Source: an uncultured Olsenella sp. (GTDB taxonomy: Bacteria > Actinomycetota > Coriobacteriia > Coriobacteriales > Atopobiaceae). Taken from it: 16,952 nucleotides of DNA. Below are positions 9,186 through 15,728 of the stretch, one piece after another. The notes beneath the pieces are model-generated. The model did no database searches. It saw only the letters and a list, made by a program, of their open reading frames with translations, and was not told the origin of the DNA. The position numbers were made by a program, and so were the translations under genes. Where the stretch lies: NCBI GenBank assembly GCA_900548775.1, contig URLM01000041.1, positions 1-16,952 on the forward strand, written 5' to 3'. How positions within the stretch are numbered: the first letter of the stretch is position 1; each line of letters opens with the position of its first letter.

Positions 9186-10505
9186 CTACGCATTGGCGAG
9201 GGCCTGGTCGAGGTCGGCGATGATGTCGTCCACGTCCTCGATGCCGATGGAGAGGCGGATGAGGTCCTCGGAGAGGTGAGCCGCCTTGAGCTGCTCGGCC
9301 GTGAGCTGGGAGTGCGTGGTGGAGGCGGGGTGGATGATGAGGGACTTGGCGTCGCCCACGTTGGCGAGGTGCGTGAAGAGCTTCACGTTGTTCACCACGT
9401 TGAGACCAGCCTCGCGTCCGCCCTTGACGCCGAAGACCACTACGCCGCCAAAGCCGTGGTGCAGGATGCGGCTCGCAACCTCATGCGAGGGGTCGTCCTC
9501 GAGTCCGGAGTAGCGCACCCAGGAGACCTTGGGGTTCTCCTTGAGGTACTTGGCAACGGCAAGCGCGTTGTCGGCGTGACGCTGAACGCGAAGAGAGAGG
9601 TCCTCGATGCCGAGGCCGATGAGCTGGGCCGCGTATGGAGAGAGGGTGGGGCCAAAGTCACGAAGCTTGTTGGCAAGCACGCGGGTGGCGAAGGGAGCGG
9701 CAGGGGCGGCGTCTGCAAAGACGATGCCGTGGTAGGAGGGATCGGGCTGGGCGAGGGTGTGCCACTTCTCGGGATCCTGCTTCCAGTTGAACTTGCCGGT
9801 GTCGACAACCGCGCCGCCCAGCGTGGCACCGTGGCCACCGATCCACTTGGTGAGGGACTCGATCACGACGGCCGCGCCGTCCTCGGCGGGACGATAGAGG
9901 TACGGCGTCGCAAAGGTGTTGTCGACAAAAACGGGCACGGGCGAGGGCAGGGAGTTGGCCGCCTCGACGATGGCGGGGACGTCCGCGACGTCGACCAGGG
10001 GGTTGCCGATGGTCTCGACGTACCAGAGCTTGGTCTTGGGGGTGGTGGCGGCGACAAAGGCGTCGATGTCGTTGTTCTCGACGAAGGTGGTCTTCACGCC
10101 CAGGTCACCGAGGGTGTGCAGGAAGATGTTCCAGGTGCCACCATAGAGGGAGTCGGATGCAACGATCTCGTCACCGGCGCCGACCAGGTTGGTGAGGGCG
10201 AGAATCTCGGCGGCGTGGCCGGAGGCAACGGCAACGGCGCCGGTGCCGCCCTCGATGGCGGACACACGGGCGGCGACGGCATCGGTGGTGGTGTTGGTCA
10301 GGCGGCCGTAGACGTTTCCGGGACGAGAGAGGGCGAACTTGGCGGCGCCGTCCTCGGCATCCTTGAACTCGAAGGCGGCAGAGGCATAGACGGGGAGCGC
10401 CGCGGAGCCGGTGGTGGGGTCGGGGGACCAGCCAGCGTGGACCTGCAGGGTGTTGAAGTGCTTCTCGGGATCCTTGGCGAAGTTGGGGTTGAGTTCGAAA
10501 GCCAT
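9186..10505 (-). CDS. metY: O-acetylhomoserine sulfhydrylase/aminocarboxypropyltransferase (Cys/Met metabolism PLP enzyme)
   Basis: Replaces the acetyl group of O-acetylhomoserine with sulfide (or methanethiol) to give homocysteine (or methionine), using PLP in the cytoplasm. The protein has 439 residues, the usual MetY size of about 430. The fold-type I blocks are present. YGRLTNTT (66-73) is near the N terminus, ASGHAAEILAL (94-104) is the cofactor phosphate region, VFVDNTFATP (192-201) has the PLP-ring Asp195, and ESLTKWIGGHG (216-226) has the Schiff-base Lys220. The start at 10505 has AAGGAG seven bases upstream; the open frame runs farther up to 10841, but that part has no family similarity. 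A long structured leader precedes it. Cystathionine synthase/lyase relatives share the fold, but length and the N-terminal HFNTLQVHAGWSPDP favour MetY. Confidence 0.93.
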   Translation of the reverse strand: MAFELNPNFAKDPEKHFNTLQVHAGWSPDPTTGSAALPVYASAAFEFKDAEDGAAKFALSRPGNVYGRLTNTTTDAVAARVSAIEGGTGAVAVASGHAAEILALTNLVGAGDEIVASDSLYGGTWNIFLHTLGDLGVKTTFVENNDIDAFVAATTPKTKLWYVETIGNPLVDVADVPAIVEAANSLPSPVPVFVDNTFATPYLYRPAEDGAAVVIESLTKWIGGHGATLGGAVVDTGKFNWKQDPEKWHTLAQPDPSYHGIVFADAAPAAPFATRVLANKLRDFGPTLSPYAAQLIGLGIEDLSLRVQRHADNALAVAKYLKENPKVSWVRYSGLEDDPSHEVASRILHHGFGGVVVFGVKGGREAGLNVVNNVKLFTHLANVGDAKSLIIHPASTTHSQLTAEQLKAAHLSEDLIRLSIGIEDVDDIIADLDQALANA

Positions 10506-10793
10506 GATGATCTCCTTAGGGTGGTGGCGCTGCTGCGCCGACGTTAGCGGGAAGCGGGGAAGCCCGAGACCAGTCACCGCGCGTGCGGCGTCTCTTCTCG
10601 GGCTACGGCATCTGCCTTCCCGATAACGCTGTGTATGTCGTCTTCTTTTCCATGAGCTGCATGTTATCGCTTGCAACCGAGAAGTCCACCCAGATAGATA
10701 CAGTGGATGCACGCAACTGGTTATCGTTTCAATAGATATGCTTTGACCTGGTAATTCTCCCACCTGGCACGCCTTCGTCCCACTCCCGCACAC
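10506..10793 (-). promoter_or_regulatory. Long structured leader upstream of metY, class unknown
   Basis: Nearly 290 bp without a gene separates metY from the rubrerythrin terminator. AGCCCGAGA (10561-10569) pairs with TCTCGGGCT (10596-10604). Inside that stem, CCGC-GCGT-GCGG (10577-10588) forms a small stem with symmetrical seven-base flanks. A second hairpin (10526-10539, GGCGC stem) lies just before the AAGGAG ribosome site at 10512-10517. GTTATCG occurs at 10720 and 10663, and its reverse complement CGATAAC at 10621, so three copies lie upstream of the hairpins. A methionine-pathway gene often has a riboswitch or repressor here, but I cannot match a known class. I see no convincing promoter. 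Confidence 0.4.
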
Positions 10794-10830
10794 AAAAAAG
10801 CACCCGTTCCGGCGAATGCGGAACGGGTGC
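10794..10830 (-). terminator. Intrinsic terminator of the rubrerythrin gene
   Basis: On the minus strand a perfect 12-bp stem (10819-10830 with 10800-10811, seven-base loop) is followed directly by six Ts (10799-10794). It begins 23 bp after the rubrerythrin stop codon. It is the clearest Rho-independent terminator in the window and separates rubrerythrin from metY. Confidence 0.92.
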
Positions 10831-10853
10831 GGTCGACGCAACTGAACGCAAGG

Positions 10854-11399
10854 CTAGTAGTTGATCGCCTGCTCCTCGAAGTAGCTCTGCGGGTGGTTGC
10901 AGACCGGGCAGACCTTGGGGGCCTCGGGGCCAACGTGCAGGTGGCCGCAGTTGAGGCACTTCCAGACCTTGACGCCCGGACGGTTGAAGACCTCGCCCTT
11001 CTCGACGCGCTCGGCGAGCTTGTTGTAGCGCTCCTCGTGGTGCTTCTCGACCTCGCCGACCAGACGGAACTTGACGGCGATCTCCTTGAAGCCCTCCTCG
11101 TCGGCGGTCTCGGCGAAGCCCTTGTACATCTCGGTCCACTCGTAGTTCTCGCCGGCCGCAGCATCCTTGATGTTGGTCAGGGTGTCGGGCACATCGCCGC
11201 CGTGCAGGTACTTGAACCAGAGCTTGGCGTGCTCGGACTCGTTGCCGGAGGTCTCGGTGAAGATGTCAGAGATCTGGACGTAGCCCTCCTTCTTGGCCTT
11301 GCTGGCGTAGTAGGAGTACTTGCGGCTCGCCTGGGACTCACCTGCGAATGCTGCCTCGAGGTTCTTCTTGGTCTGCGAGTTCTCGAAATCGACTGCCAT
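10854..11399 (-). CDS. rbr: Rubrerythrin (diiron peroxidase with C-terminal rubredoxin domain)
   Basis: Reduces hydrogen peroxide in the cytoplasm of anaerobes, taking electrons through its rubredoxin centre. Of 181 residues, about 1-140 form a ferritin-like four-helix bundle. Likely diiron ligands are Glu21 (AGESQAS), Glu54 and His57 (ESEHA), and Glu118 with His121 (EKHHEERY). Residues 145-175 are a rubredoxin-type Fe(Cys)4 site, with C148-X2-C151-G and C164-P-V-C167. The ATG at 11399 has AGGAG upstream; an in-frame ATG at 11441 adds a basic stretch with no family similarity. It stands alone between a strong terminator and the 87-bp gap after the MutY-like gene. It supports an anaerobic lifestyle. 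Confidence 0.97.
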   Translation of the reverse strand: MAVDFENSQTKKNLEAAFAGESQASRKYSYYASKAKKEGYVQISDIFTETSGNESEHAKLWFKYLHGGDVPDTLTNIKDAAAGENYEWTEMYKGFAETADEEGFKEIAVKFRLVGEVEKHHEERYNKLAERVEKGEVFNRPGVKVWKCLNCGHLHVGPEAPKVCPVCNHPQSYFEEQAINY

Positions 11400-11486
11400 T
11401 ACTGCTCCTCTCCTTCCCCTCCTGGGGAAACAATGGGCCACATAGCCGTGCCCCGCCTGCTCGCGCAGGCAGTACCCATGGTAGCA
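11400..11486 (-). promoter_or_regulatory. Rubrerythrin leader with two small hairpins
   Basis: In this 87-bp gap, GCCTGC-TCGC-GCAGGC (11455-11470) and TTCCCC-TCCT-GGGGAA (11414-11429) are perfect six-pair stems with four-base loops. The second lies directly before the GGAGAGGAG ribosome site (11404-11412). No good -10/-35 pair is visible, so rubrerythrin could be read through from the upstream glycosylase operon or use a promoter inside it. Confidence 0.35.
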
Positions 11487-12422
11487 TCAGGCGCACCAAA
11501 TGTTACCGTTATTATGACAAAAACCCTCCTTCGAGAGCTCTGCCAGCAACGTCTGGGCGACCGATGCATCCACCTCACTTCTACCCGCTGCGACCTCCTC
11601 GCGGGAAAGCTCCACAGATAGAGTATCAAGGTCCACGCCGCCTCGCGGGTCTGCTCGGTGAGCGAGGAGGATGCGCAGGACCTCCGCACGCTTTTGCCGG
11701 TGGGAGCCCTCGAAGCGCGACTGACGCACGTGCGAGCGCGAGCGGCGCGAGGGGTTGGGGACCGTTGCCTTGAGATGCGCGCCATAGTCGAGAAGGGCGT
11801 AGTACCACGTGCGTGGGTCGTCTTCCGCGTTGCTTGCATCCTTGGGGCAGGTGGCACGCACTATGGGCACCAGGGATGCGTCCGCAACGGCATCCTCTTC
11901 GGGGAAGAACTCGTGGAGAAGGACGGCGCGCACGTTTGTCTCGAGGTAGACGCCAGGAAGGTCGAAGGCAAACGCGCGAATCCCCGCAGCCGTAGCTGGG
12001 CCAATGCCGGGAAGCGCCTTTAGGGCCGCCTCGTCGGACGGCATGCGGCCGCCTGCCGCCGAGACCTCCCGCGCGGCACGCCAGAGCGAGAGCGCGCGCC
12101 TGTTGTAACCCAGGCCCTGCCATTCGCCCAGCACGTCCGCGGAATCCGCGGCGGCAAGGGCATCGACCGTGGGGAAGAGTTCAAGCCAGTGCTGCCAGCG
12201 ACCGTCCACGCGCGAGACCTGCGTCTGCTGGAGCATGACCTCGGAGATCCAGATGGCGTAGGGGTCTCTCGTGCGACGCCATGGCAGGTCGCGGTAGAGT
12301 TCACGGCCGCGCAAGAGCACCGTTGCCCTAAATGAGGCGAGTTCCTCCTCCGTGGACAGGACATGAGACGAGAAGCCTCTCCCCTCCCCTGAGGTGACCC
12401 CAACTCTCGAGACGCCTGGCAT
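11487..12422 (-). CDS. MutY-like HhH-GPD DNA glycosylase lacking the Fe-S cluster
   Basis: This 311-residue protein belongs to the HhH-GPD base-excision superfamily and is closest in motifs to A/G-specific adenine glycosylase. EVMLQQTQVSRV (61-72) is the MutY helix with its conserved Glu61, and WQGLGYNRRA and LPGIGPATAAGI (137-148) are the helix-hairpin-helix region. It departs from MutY in three ways. The catalytic LDGNV block reads LETNVRAV, with Glu161 for Asp. The C-X6-C-X2-C-X5-C cluster is missing, with only C192, C302 and C310 in the whole chain. There is also no C-terminal NUDIX-like 8-oxoG domain. Instead it has NPSRRSRSHVRQSRFEGS (223-240). The start at 12422 overlaps the stop of the Rrf2 gene as TAATG, implying translational coupling; the open frame's earlier ATG would lie inside that gene. 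Substrate and activity are uncertain, so no symbol is given. Confidence 0.85.
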   Translation of the reverse strand: MPGVSRVGVTSGEGRGFSSHVLSTEEELASFRATVLLRGRELYRDLPWRRTRDPYAIWISEVMLQQTQVSRVDGRWQHWLELFPTVDALAAADSADVLGEWQGLGYNRRALSLWRAAREVSAAGGRMPSDEAALKALPGIGPATAAGIRAFAFDLPGVYLETNVRAVLLHEFFPEEDAVADASLVPIVRATCPKDASNAEDDPRTWYYALLDYGAHLKATVPNPSRRSRSHVRQSRFEGSHRQKRAEVLRILLAHRADPRGGVDLDTLSVELSREEVAAGRSEVDASVAQTLLAELSKEGFCHNNGNIWCA

Positions 12423-12901
12423 TACTCGGCCGCAGCCTTGGCCTTGCGCTTGTTGCCCACGAGCTTGAACGAACCGGTCATCTGCGGCATCTTCCCCTCC
12501 ATGACAACCTGGTAGAGGGTCACGGAGTCGAAGTAGGCACGCAGCATGCGCTCGGCGTTGCACCAGACGGGGTTGAAGTGGCACTCGGCCATGCGTGGGC
12601 AGGGGCCGCCGTCATCCCCAGCGTAGTCGCAGGCGGCGATGAGGATTGGCCCCTGGACCGCCTCGACGAGCTTGAGGAGCGACGTGGTGCGCGGGTCAAC
12701 GGCGAGCCTCATGCCACCGTGGGCGCCGCGCGTGCTCTCGACTATGCCCGCAAGGGCAAGGTCGTGCTGGATGGACCGCGCAAACGAGTACGGAACGCCA
12801 TTGTCCTTCGCGGCAGTGCGCACCGAGACAACGCCGTCCGGGTTCTGGACGAGCGCCGCGAGCATGCGAAGCGCGTAATCGGTCTTTCTCGAGATCTCCA
12901 T
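12422..12901 (-). CDS. Rrf2-family transcriptional regulator with four-Cys (probable Fe-S) motif
   Basis: A 159-residue winged-helix repressor or sensor. The DNA-binding part begins MEISRKTDYALRMLAAL, with the helix-turn-helix at about 25-55 (VRTAAKDNGVPYSFARSIQ) and the wing TRGAHGGMRLAV (57-68). C91, C101, C107 and C114 fit cluster binding, with C101-X5-C107 as in IscR/NsrR, but the first gap is X9 rather than X5. Family members sense iron-sulfur status, nitric oxide or redox. The tail after residue 145 is basic (NKRKAKAAAE). AGGAGG six bases before the ATG at 12901 is an excellent ribosome site. It follows the HAD gene by 25 bp and overlaps the glycosylase start by one base. It may control its own operon through the inverted repeats at 13696-13762. 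Confidence 0.92.
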   Translation of the reverse strand: MEISRKTDYALRMLAALVQNPDGVVSVRTAAKDNGVPYSFARSIQHDLALAGIVESTRGAHGGMRLAVDPRTTSLLKLVEAVQGPILIAACDYAGDDGGPCPRMAECHFNPVWCNAERMLRAYFDSVTLYQVVMEGKMPQMTGSFKLVGNKRKAKAAAE

Positions 12902-12926
12902 TGCAACCTCCTGGCAGCCCGATGGG

Positions 12927-13664
12927 CTAACCCTTCCTCCGGCTCGTCTTTGCGGGAGAGTCCCCCCAGTTGAGTACCTCCCAGCCGTGCTGTCGCGCCA
13001 ACTTCTTGAGCGTCTCCCCCGGACACACGGCATATCCCTTGGCTGCCGCCGAGAGAAGTGCGGCATCCGTGTGGTGGTCGCCATAGGCATACGAAAGCGC
13101 CCAGGTCCCCCGGCCGAGGTGGGCGTCTGCCCAACGCGTGACTGCGGCGACCTTCTCGGGCCCCTGCACCACCGTGCCTTCGACGCGACCCGTGTAGTTG
13201 CCGTCGGAATCGCGCTCCATGCCGGTGGCGATGTAGTCATCCACCCCAAGGGCCTTTGCGGCGTCCGCCGCTATGGGCTCGAACGTCGCCGAGACGAGCA
13301 GCGTAACGCAGCTCTCCGCGCGACGCTTGGCAACCTCCGCCGCGACCTCCGGACGGTAGCGGTCCTTGAGGACGTCCTGGTAGAACTCGTGCATGATCTT
13401 GTCGATATCCCGGTGGCTCAGGTCCTCGAGCGCGCCAAAGACAAGTTCGCGCGCCTCGTCCTGACTCTGGGGAAGATGCAACTTGTAGCGCAGCCCCCAC
13501 AGACCGAGGGCAAGGGCACGAGGGATGGACATGAGCCCATGCCGCCACAGGTACACCGAGAAGAGAGCACCGGACTGACCGTCGATGGACGTGCCGTCGA
13601 AGTCAAATACCGCGAGCTTCGTCTTTCTCTGCGGTTGCGCGCTGTCGTCTGTAGAAGCGAGCAT
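12927..13664 (-). CDS. HAD-IB family phosphatase (SerB-like), substrate unknown
   Basis: A 245-residue haloacid-dehalogenase-type hydrolase. Motif I is VFDFDGTSIDG with Asp21 as nucleophile and Asp23 as general acid. Motif II is LLVSATFEPIA (Ser125), motif III is GPEKVAAV (Lys171), and motif IV is YAYGDHHTDAALL (Asp196, Asp200). The helical cap at about 30-110 and the motif order match the IB subgroup, which includes phosphoserine phosphatases and phospholipid-type phosphatases; the substrate cannot be told from sequence. I place the start at 13664 (GGAG nine bases upstream). In-frame ATGs at 13679 and 13754 lack ribosome sites, and the second would include the promoter-like region. It is the first gene of the HAD-Rrf2-glycosylase operon. 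Confidence 0.88.
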   Translation of the reverse strand: MLASTDDSAQPQRKTKLAVFDFDGTSIDGQSGALFSVYLWRHGLMSIPRALALGLWGLRYKLHLPQSQDEARELVFGALEDLSHRDIDKIMHEFYQDVLKDRYRPEVAAEVAKRRAESCVTLLVSATFEPIAADAAKALGVDDYIATGMERDSDGNYTGRVEGTVVQGPEKVAAVTRWADAHLGRGTWALSYAYGDHHTDAALLSAAAKGYAVCPGETLKKLARQHGWEVLNWGDSPAKTSRRKG

Positions 13665-13692
13665 GCTGTGCGTCTCCATGGTGCAATTGGGA

Positions 13693-13762
13693 ATCGTATC
13701 GTACCAATGATACCAGTGCGAAAACGGTATGGGACGAATTGTACTATTAGCCATAGCAATTC
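13693..13762 (-). promoter_or_regulatory. Promoter/operator region of the HAD-Rrf2-glycosylase operon
   Basis: A possible promoter on the minus strand is TTCGCA (13717-13722) with an 18-bp gap to TACGAT (13693-13698). It is overlaid by several inverted repeats: GTATC-N8-GATAC (13696-13713), ATACC-N11-GGTAT (13710-13730) and GAATTG-N15-CAATTC (13736-13762). Rrf2 regulators bind extended palindromes with ATAC/GTAT ends, so autoregulation by the Rrf2 gene of this operon is plausible. The promoter assignment itself is weak. Confidence 0.35.
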
Positions 13763-13858
13763 GACGTTTGTTGTCCGGTAGTTGTTGGCACGCCGTCCAG
13801 CACGACAGGTCGGGTCAGGGCACCAGGCTGCGGCGGCATAATCTCTTGAGTAATCCAC

Positions 13859-13890
13859 ACATAAGAAAGGAGCCCCTTTCGGGGCTCCTT
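13859..13890 (-). terminator. Intrinsic terminator after tRNA-Asp
   Basis: A perfect 10-bp stem with a GAAA tetraloop (13881-13890 with 13867-13876) starts 10 bp beyond the tRNA 3' end on the minus strand. It is followed by a short TTTCTTAT tract. It ends the tRNA transcript and insulates the HAD operon. Confidence 0.85.
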
Positions 13891-13900
13891 GAGTTCACAA

Positions 13901-13977
<77 letters not shown>

Positions 13978-13997
13978 ACGCGCGTTGTGCGGGAGCT

Positions 13998-14027
13998 ATT
14001 ATACGCAGAGGACGCGGTATCTGTCTA
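13998..14027 (-). promoter_or_regulatory. Promoter of tRNA-Asp
   Basis: On the minus strand, TAGACA (14022-14027) is followed after 18 bp by a consensus TATAAT (13998-14003). The -10 box ends about 20 bp before the mature tRNA 5' end, a normal distance for a short tRNA leader. Confidence 0.7.
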
Positions 14028-14233
14028 GCAAGAATTTGAGGAAGTTTTGTGGGGCTGGCTGGGCACACGAAGCCGGGGACGCCGACCCGGGCCCCACCCT
14101 GATGGGGCGCAGCCCTTCCTGCAAACGGCCACCTTGGCGCGGCCTGACGCGGGACGCCGCTAGACGCGGGATTTGGACGTTTGAGTGGGGTTAACCGTCC
14201 GGAATCCGCGAGCACTTCTATCGGCGCGGCTAC

Positions 14234-15070
14234 CTACTCAAGAGCGATGTCCGTGGTGGCACCCGTCGAATCCGTCACGTGGACCACCGAGCCGTCAAGC
14301 GTGGCCGTGGAGATGGTCCCCGTGCCCGTGATGGCATTGCCCGAGGAATCGGCAACCGCCATGGGCGCGGAGTCACCGCCGATCGTGTAGGCCACCACGT
14401 CCCAGGTGCCGTCCGACTTGTTCTCGGGCACGACGATGACCGAGTTGTAGAGGATGAGCGAGACGGGCGTCCCCCTCACGGTGAACTCCTGGGTCTTGTT
14501 GCCCTTGGAGTCCGAGGCGATAACCGCATACGTCCCGTCCCCGGTGGCCTTGAGGGAGTACGAGACCCCCTGATAGGTAACGGACCCGTCTGCGGTGGTC
14601 TGGACCTGCTGCGGCTCCTCCACGCCAGCTGCAGGCTCCTGCGGCTGGGGGTTGTCCTGCGCGGCAAGGAAGGTGACAACCGCCACAATGGCGAGAATAA
14701 CGAAGAGACCCACCACGCCGGCAATGACGAGCAGGACGAACTTAGGGTTGACGGGCTTGCGTTCCGGCTCCTTTCCGTACCTCGGCCGGTTGCGTCCGCG
14801 AAGGCGACGGCTGCGAGAACGCTCGGCGGCGCGGTCGCGCGCGATGTCGGCAGCCTCGGCCGCGTTGTCGCGTGTGGTCACGCGGGCTCCCTGGCCTGCT
14901 GAGAGGGTCTTGAGGGAGCCCGCGGGTGCGGCACTTTGGCGAGGGGCGGAGCCATCGTCGACGTCCTCGGGAACCGCATGCGCACCGGTCCTGGAGACGC
15001 CACCGGCGGCATGCCTGCCCGTGACATGCGCGGAACGCCTGTACTTCTCGTCATTGGATGCGTAGCTCAT
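14234..15070 (-). CDS. Unrecognised single-pass membrane protein downstream of recR
   Basis: I do not recognise this 278-residue protein. Residues 1-109 are polar and probably cytoplasmic, ending in a strongly basic stretch (RSRSRRLRGRNRPRYGK, 85-101, and RKPVNPK). Residues about 111-137 are one hydrophobic helix (FVLLVIAGVVGLFVILAIVA and following). A short Pro/Gln/Glu-rich linker (140-157) leads to an extracellular region of about 120 residues. That region is rich in Gly, Thr, Ser, Asp and Val with many short VxY/VxV strands, suggesting a small beta domain. The basic-inside rule puts the C terminus outside. There is no cleavable signal peptide, lipobox or Cys. The ATG at 15070 has GGGGAG six bases upstream. 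It follows recR by 50 bp, so it may share the dnaX-ybaB-recR transcript. The function is unknown. Confidence 0.82.
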   Translation of the reverse strand: MSYASNDEKYRRSAHVTGRHAAGGVSRTGAHAVPEDVDDGSAPRQSAAPAGSLKTLSAGQGARVTTRDNAAEAADIARDRAAERSRSRRLRGRNRPRYGKEPERKPVNPKFVLLVIAGVVGLFVILAIVAVVTFLAAQDNPQPQEPAAGVEEPQQVQTTADGSVTYQGVSYSLKATGDGTYAVIASDSKGNKTQEFTVRGTPVSLILYNSVIVVPENKSDGTWDVVAYTIGGDSAPMAVADSSGNAITGTGTISTATLDGSVVHVTDSTGATTDIALE

Positions 15071-15120
15071 CTCGTCTCCCCTGCGGTTTTCGCCCGCTCT
15101 CATCCTAGCCCACCGGGCGG

Positions 15121-15726
15121 CTACACCTCGCGACGCGCTTCGATGGCGCGGCCAAGCGTCACCTCGTCGGCATACTCGAGGTCCCCGCCAACCGGCAGTC
15201 CGCTTGCAAGGCGGGACACGCGCACGCCCAAGGGCCGGATGATCCGCGAGAGGTACGTGGCCGTTGTCTCGCCCTCGACGTCCGGGTTGGTGGCGAGAAT
15301 GACCTCCTGGACCTCGCCCGAAGCCAGACGCGCAAGCAGCTCCTTCACGTGGAGCTGCTCCGGACCGATCTTGTCCATGGGCGAGATGACGCCCCCGAGC
15401 ACGTGGTAGAGGCCGTGGTAGCTGCCCGTCCGCTCGATGGCAGAGACGTCGCGCGGCTCGGAGACCACGCAGATGGTCGTGCGGTCGCGCGAGGAGTCCG
15501 AGCACACGTCGCAGGTGTCGCGCGTGGCGTAGCTAAAGCAGATCGGGCAGAAGTGGACCTGCTCCTTTACCTCGAGAATGGCAGTTGCAAGCCTGCGCGC
15601 CTCCTCCGCGTCGGCCTCGAGGAGGTAGTACGCGATGCGCTGGGCGGACTTTGGGCCAATGCCCGGGAGCCTGCCCAGCTCGTCGAGGAGGCGCTGCAGC
15701 GCGTGCCCGTCGTTGAGCTGGTTCAT
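15121..15726 (-). CDS. recR: Recombination mediator RecR
   Basis: Works with RecF and RecO to load RecA at single-strand gaps. The length of 201 residues matches the family. It has an N-terminal helix-hairpin-helix (LPGIGPKSAQRIAYYLL, 20-36) and a zinc finger with C60-X2-C63 and C72-X2-C75. The TOPRIM domain runs from ICVVSEPRD (85-93) through YHVLGGVISP to EVILATNPDVEGETTATYL (141-159). A C-terminal Walker-B-like region (ASGLPVGGDLEYAD, 174-187) follows. The ATG lies 2 bp after the ybaB stop, the tight coupling usual for dnaX-ybaB-recR clusters. Confidence 0.98.
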   Translation of the reverse strand: MNQLNDGHALQRLLDELGRLPGIGPKSAQRIAYYLLEADAEEARRLATAILEVKEQVHFCPICFSYATRDTCDVCSDSSRDRTTICVVSEPRDVSAIERTGSYHGLYHVLGGVISPMDKIGPEQLHVKELLARLASGEVQEVILATNPDVEGETTATYLSRIIRPLGVRVSRLASGLPVGGDLEYADEVTLGRAIEARREV

Positions 15727-15728
15727 CC

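Noticed and set aside
10561..10660. Cobalamin or SAM riboswitch in the metY leader
   Set aside because: GGGAAGGC followed by AGCCCGA vaguely recalls the 3' half of a cobalamin switch. The other conserved cobalamin boxes and any GGCAACC-type SAM core are not found, so only an unclassified structured leader is claimed.
10506..10841. N-terminal extension of MetY to 551 residues
   Set aside because: The added residues are Arg/Ser-rich without family similarity and cover the rubrerythrin terminator. AAGGAG before 10505 marks the real start.
12423..12584. Upstream ATG giving a 365-residue MutY-like protein
   Set aside because: The extra 54 residues lie wholly inside the Rrf2 coding sequence in another frame and have no glycosylase similarity. 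The TAATG overlap at 12422 is the natural start.
14091..14108. Six-pair hairpin downstream of the membrane protein gene as a terminator
   Set aside because: The stem is short, more than 120 bp from the stop, and followed by GC-rich sequence with no T-run, so it is not listed as a feature. The rest of 14041-14233 shows nothing I can assign.
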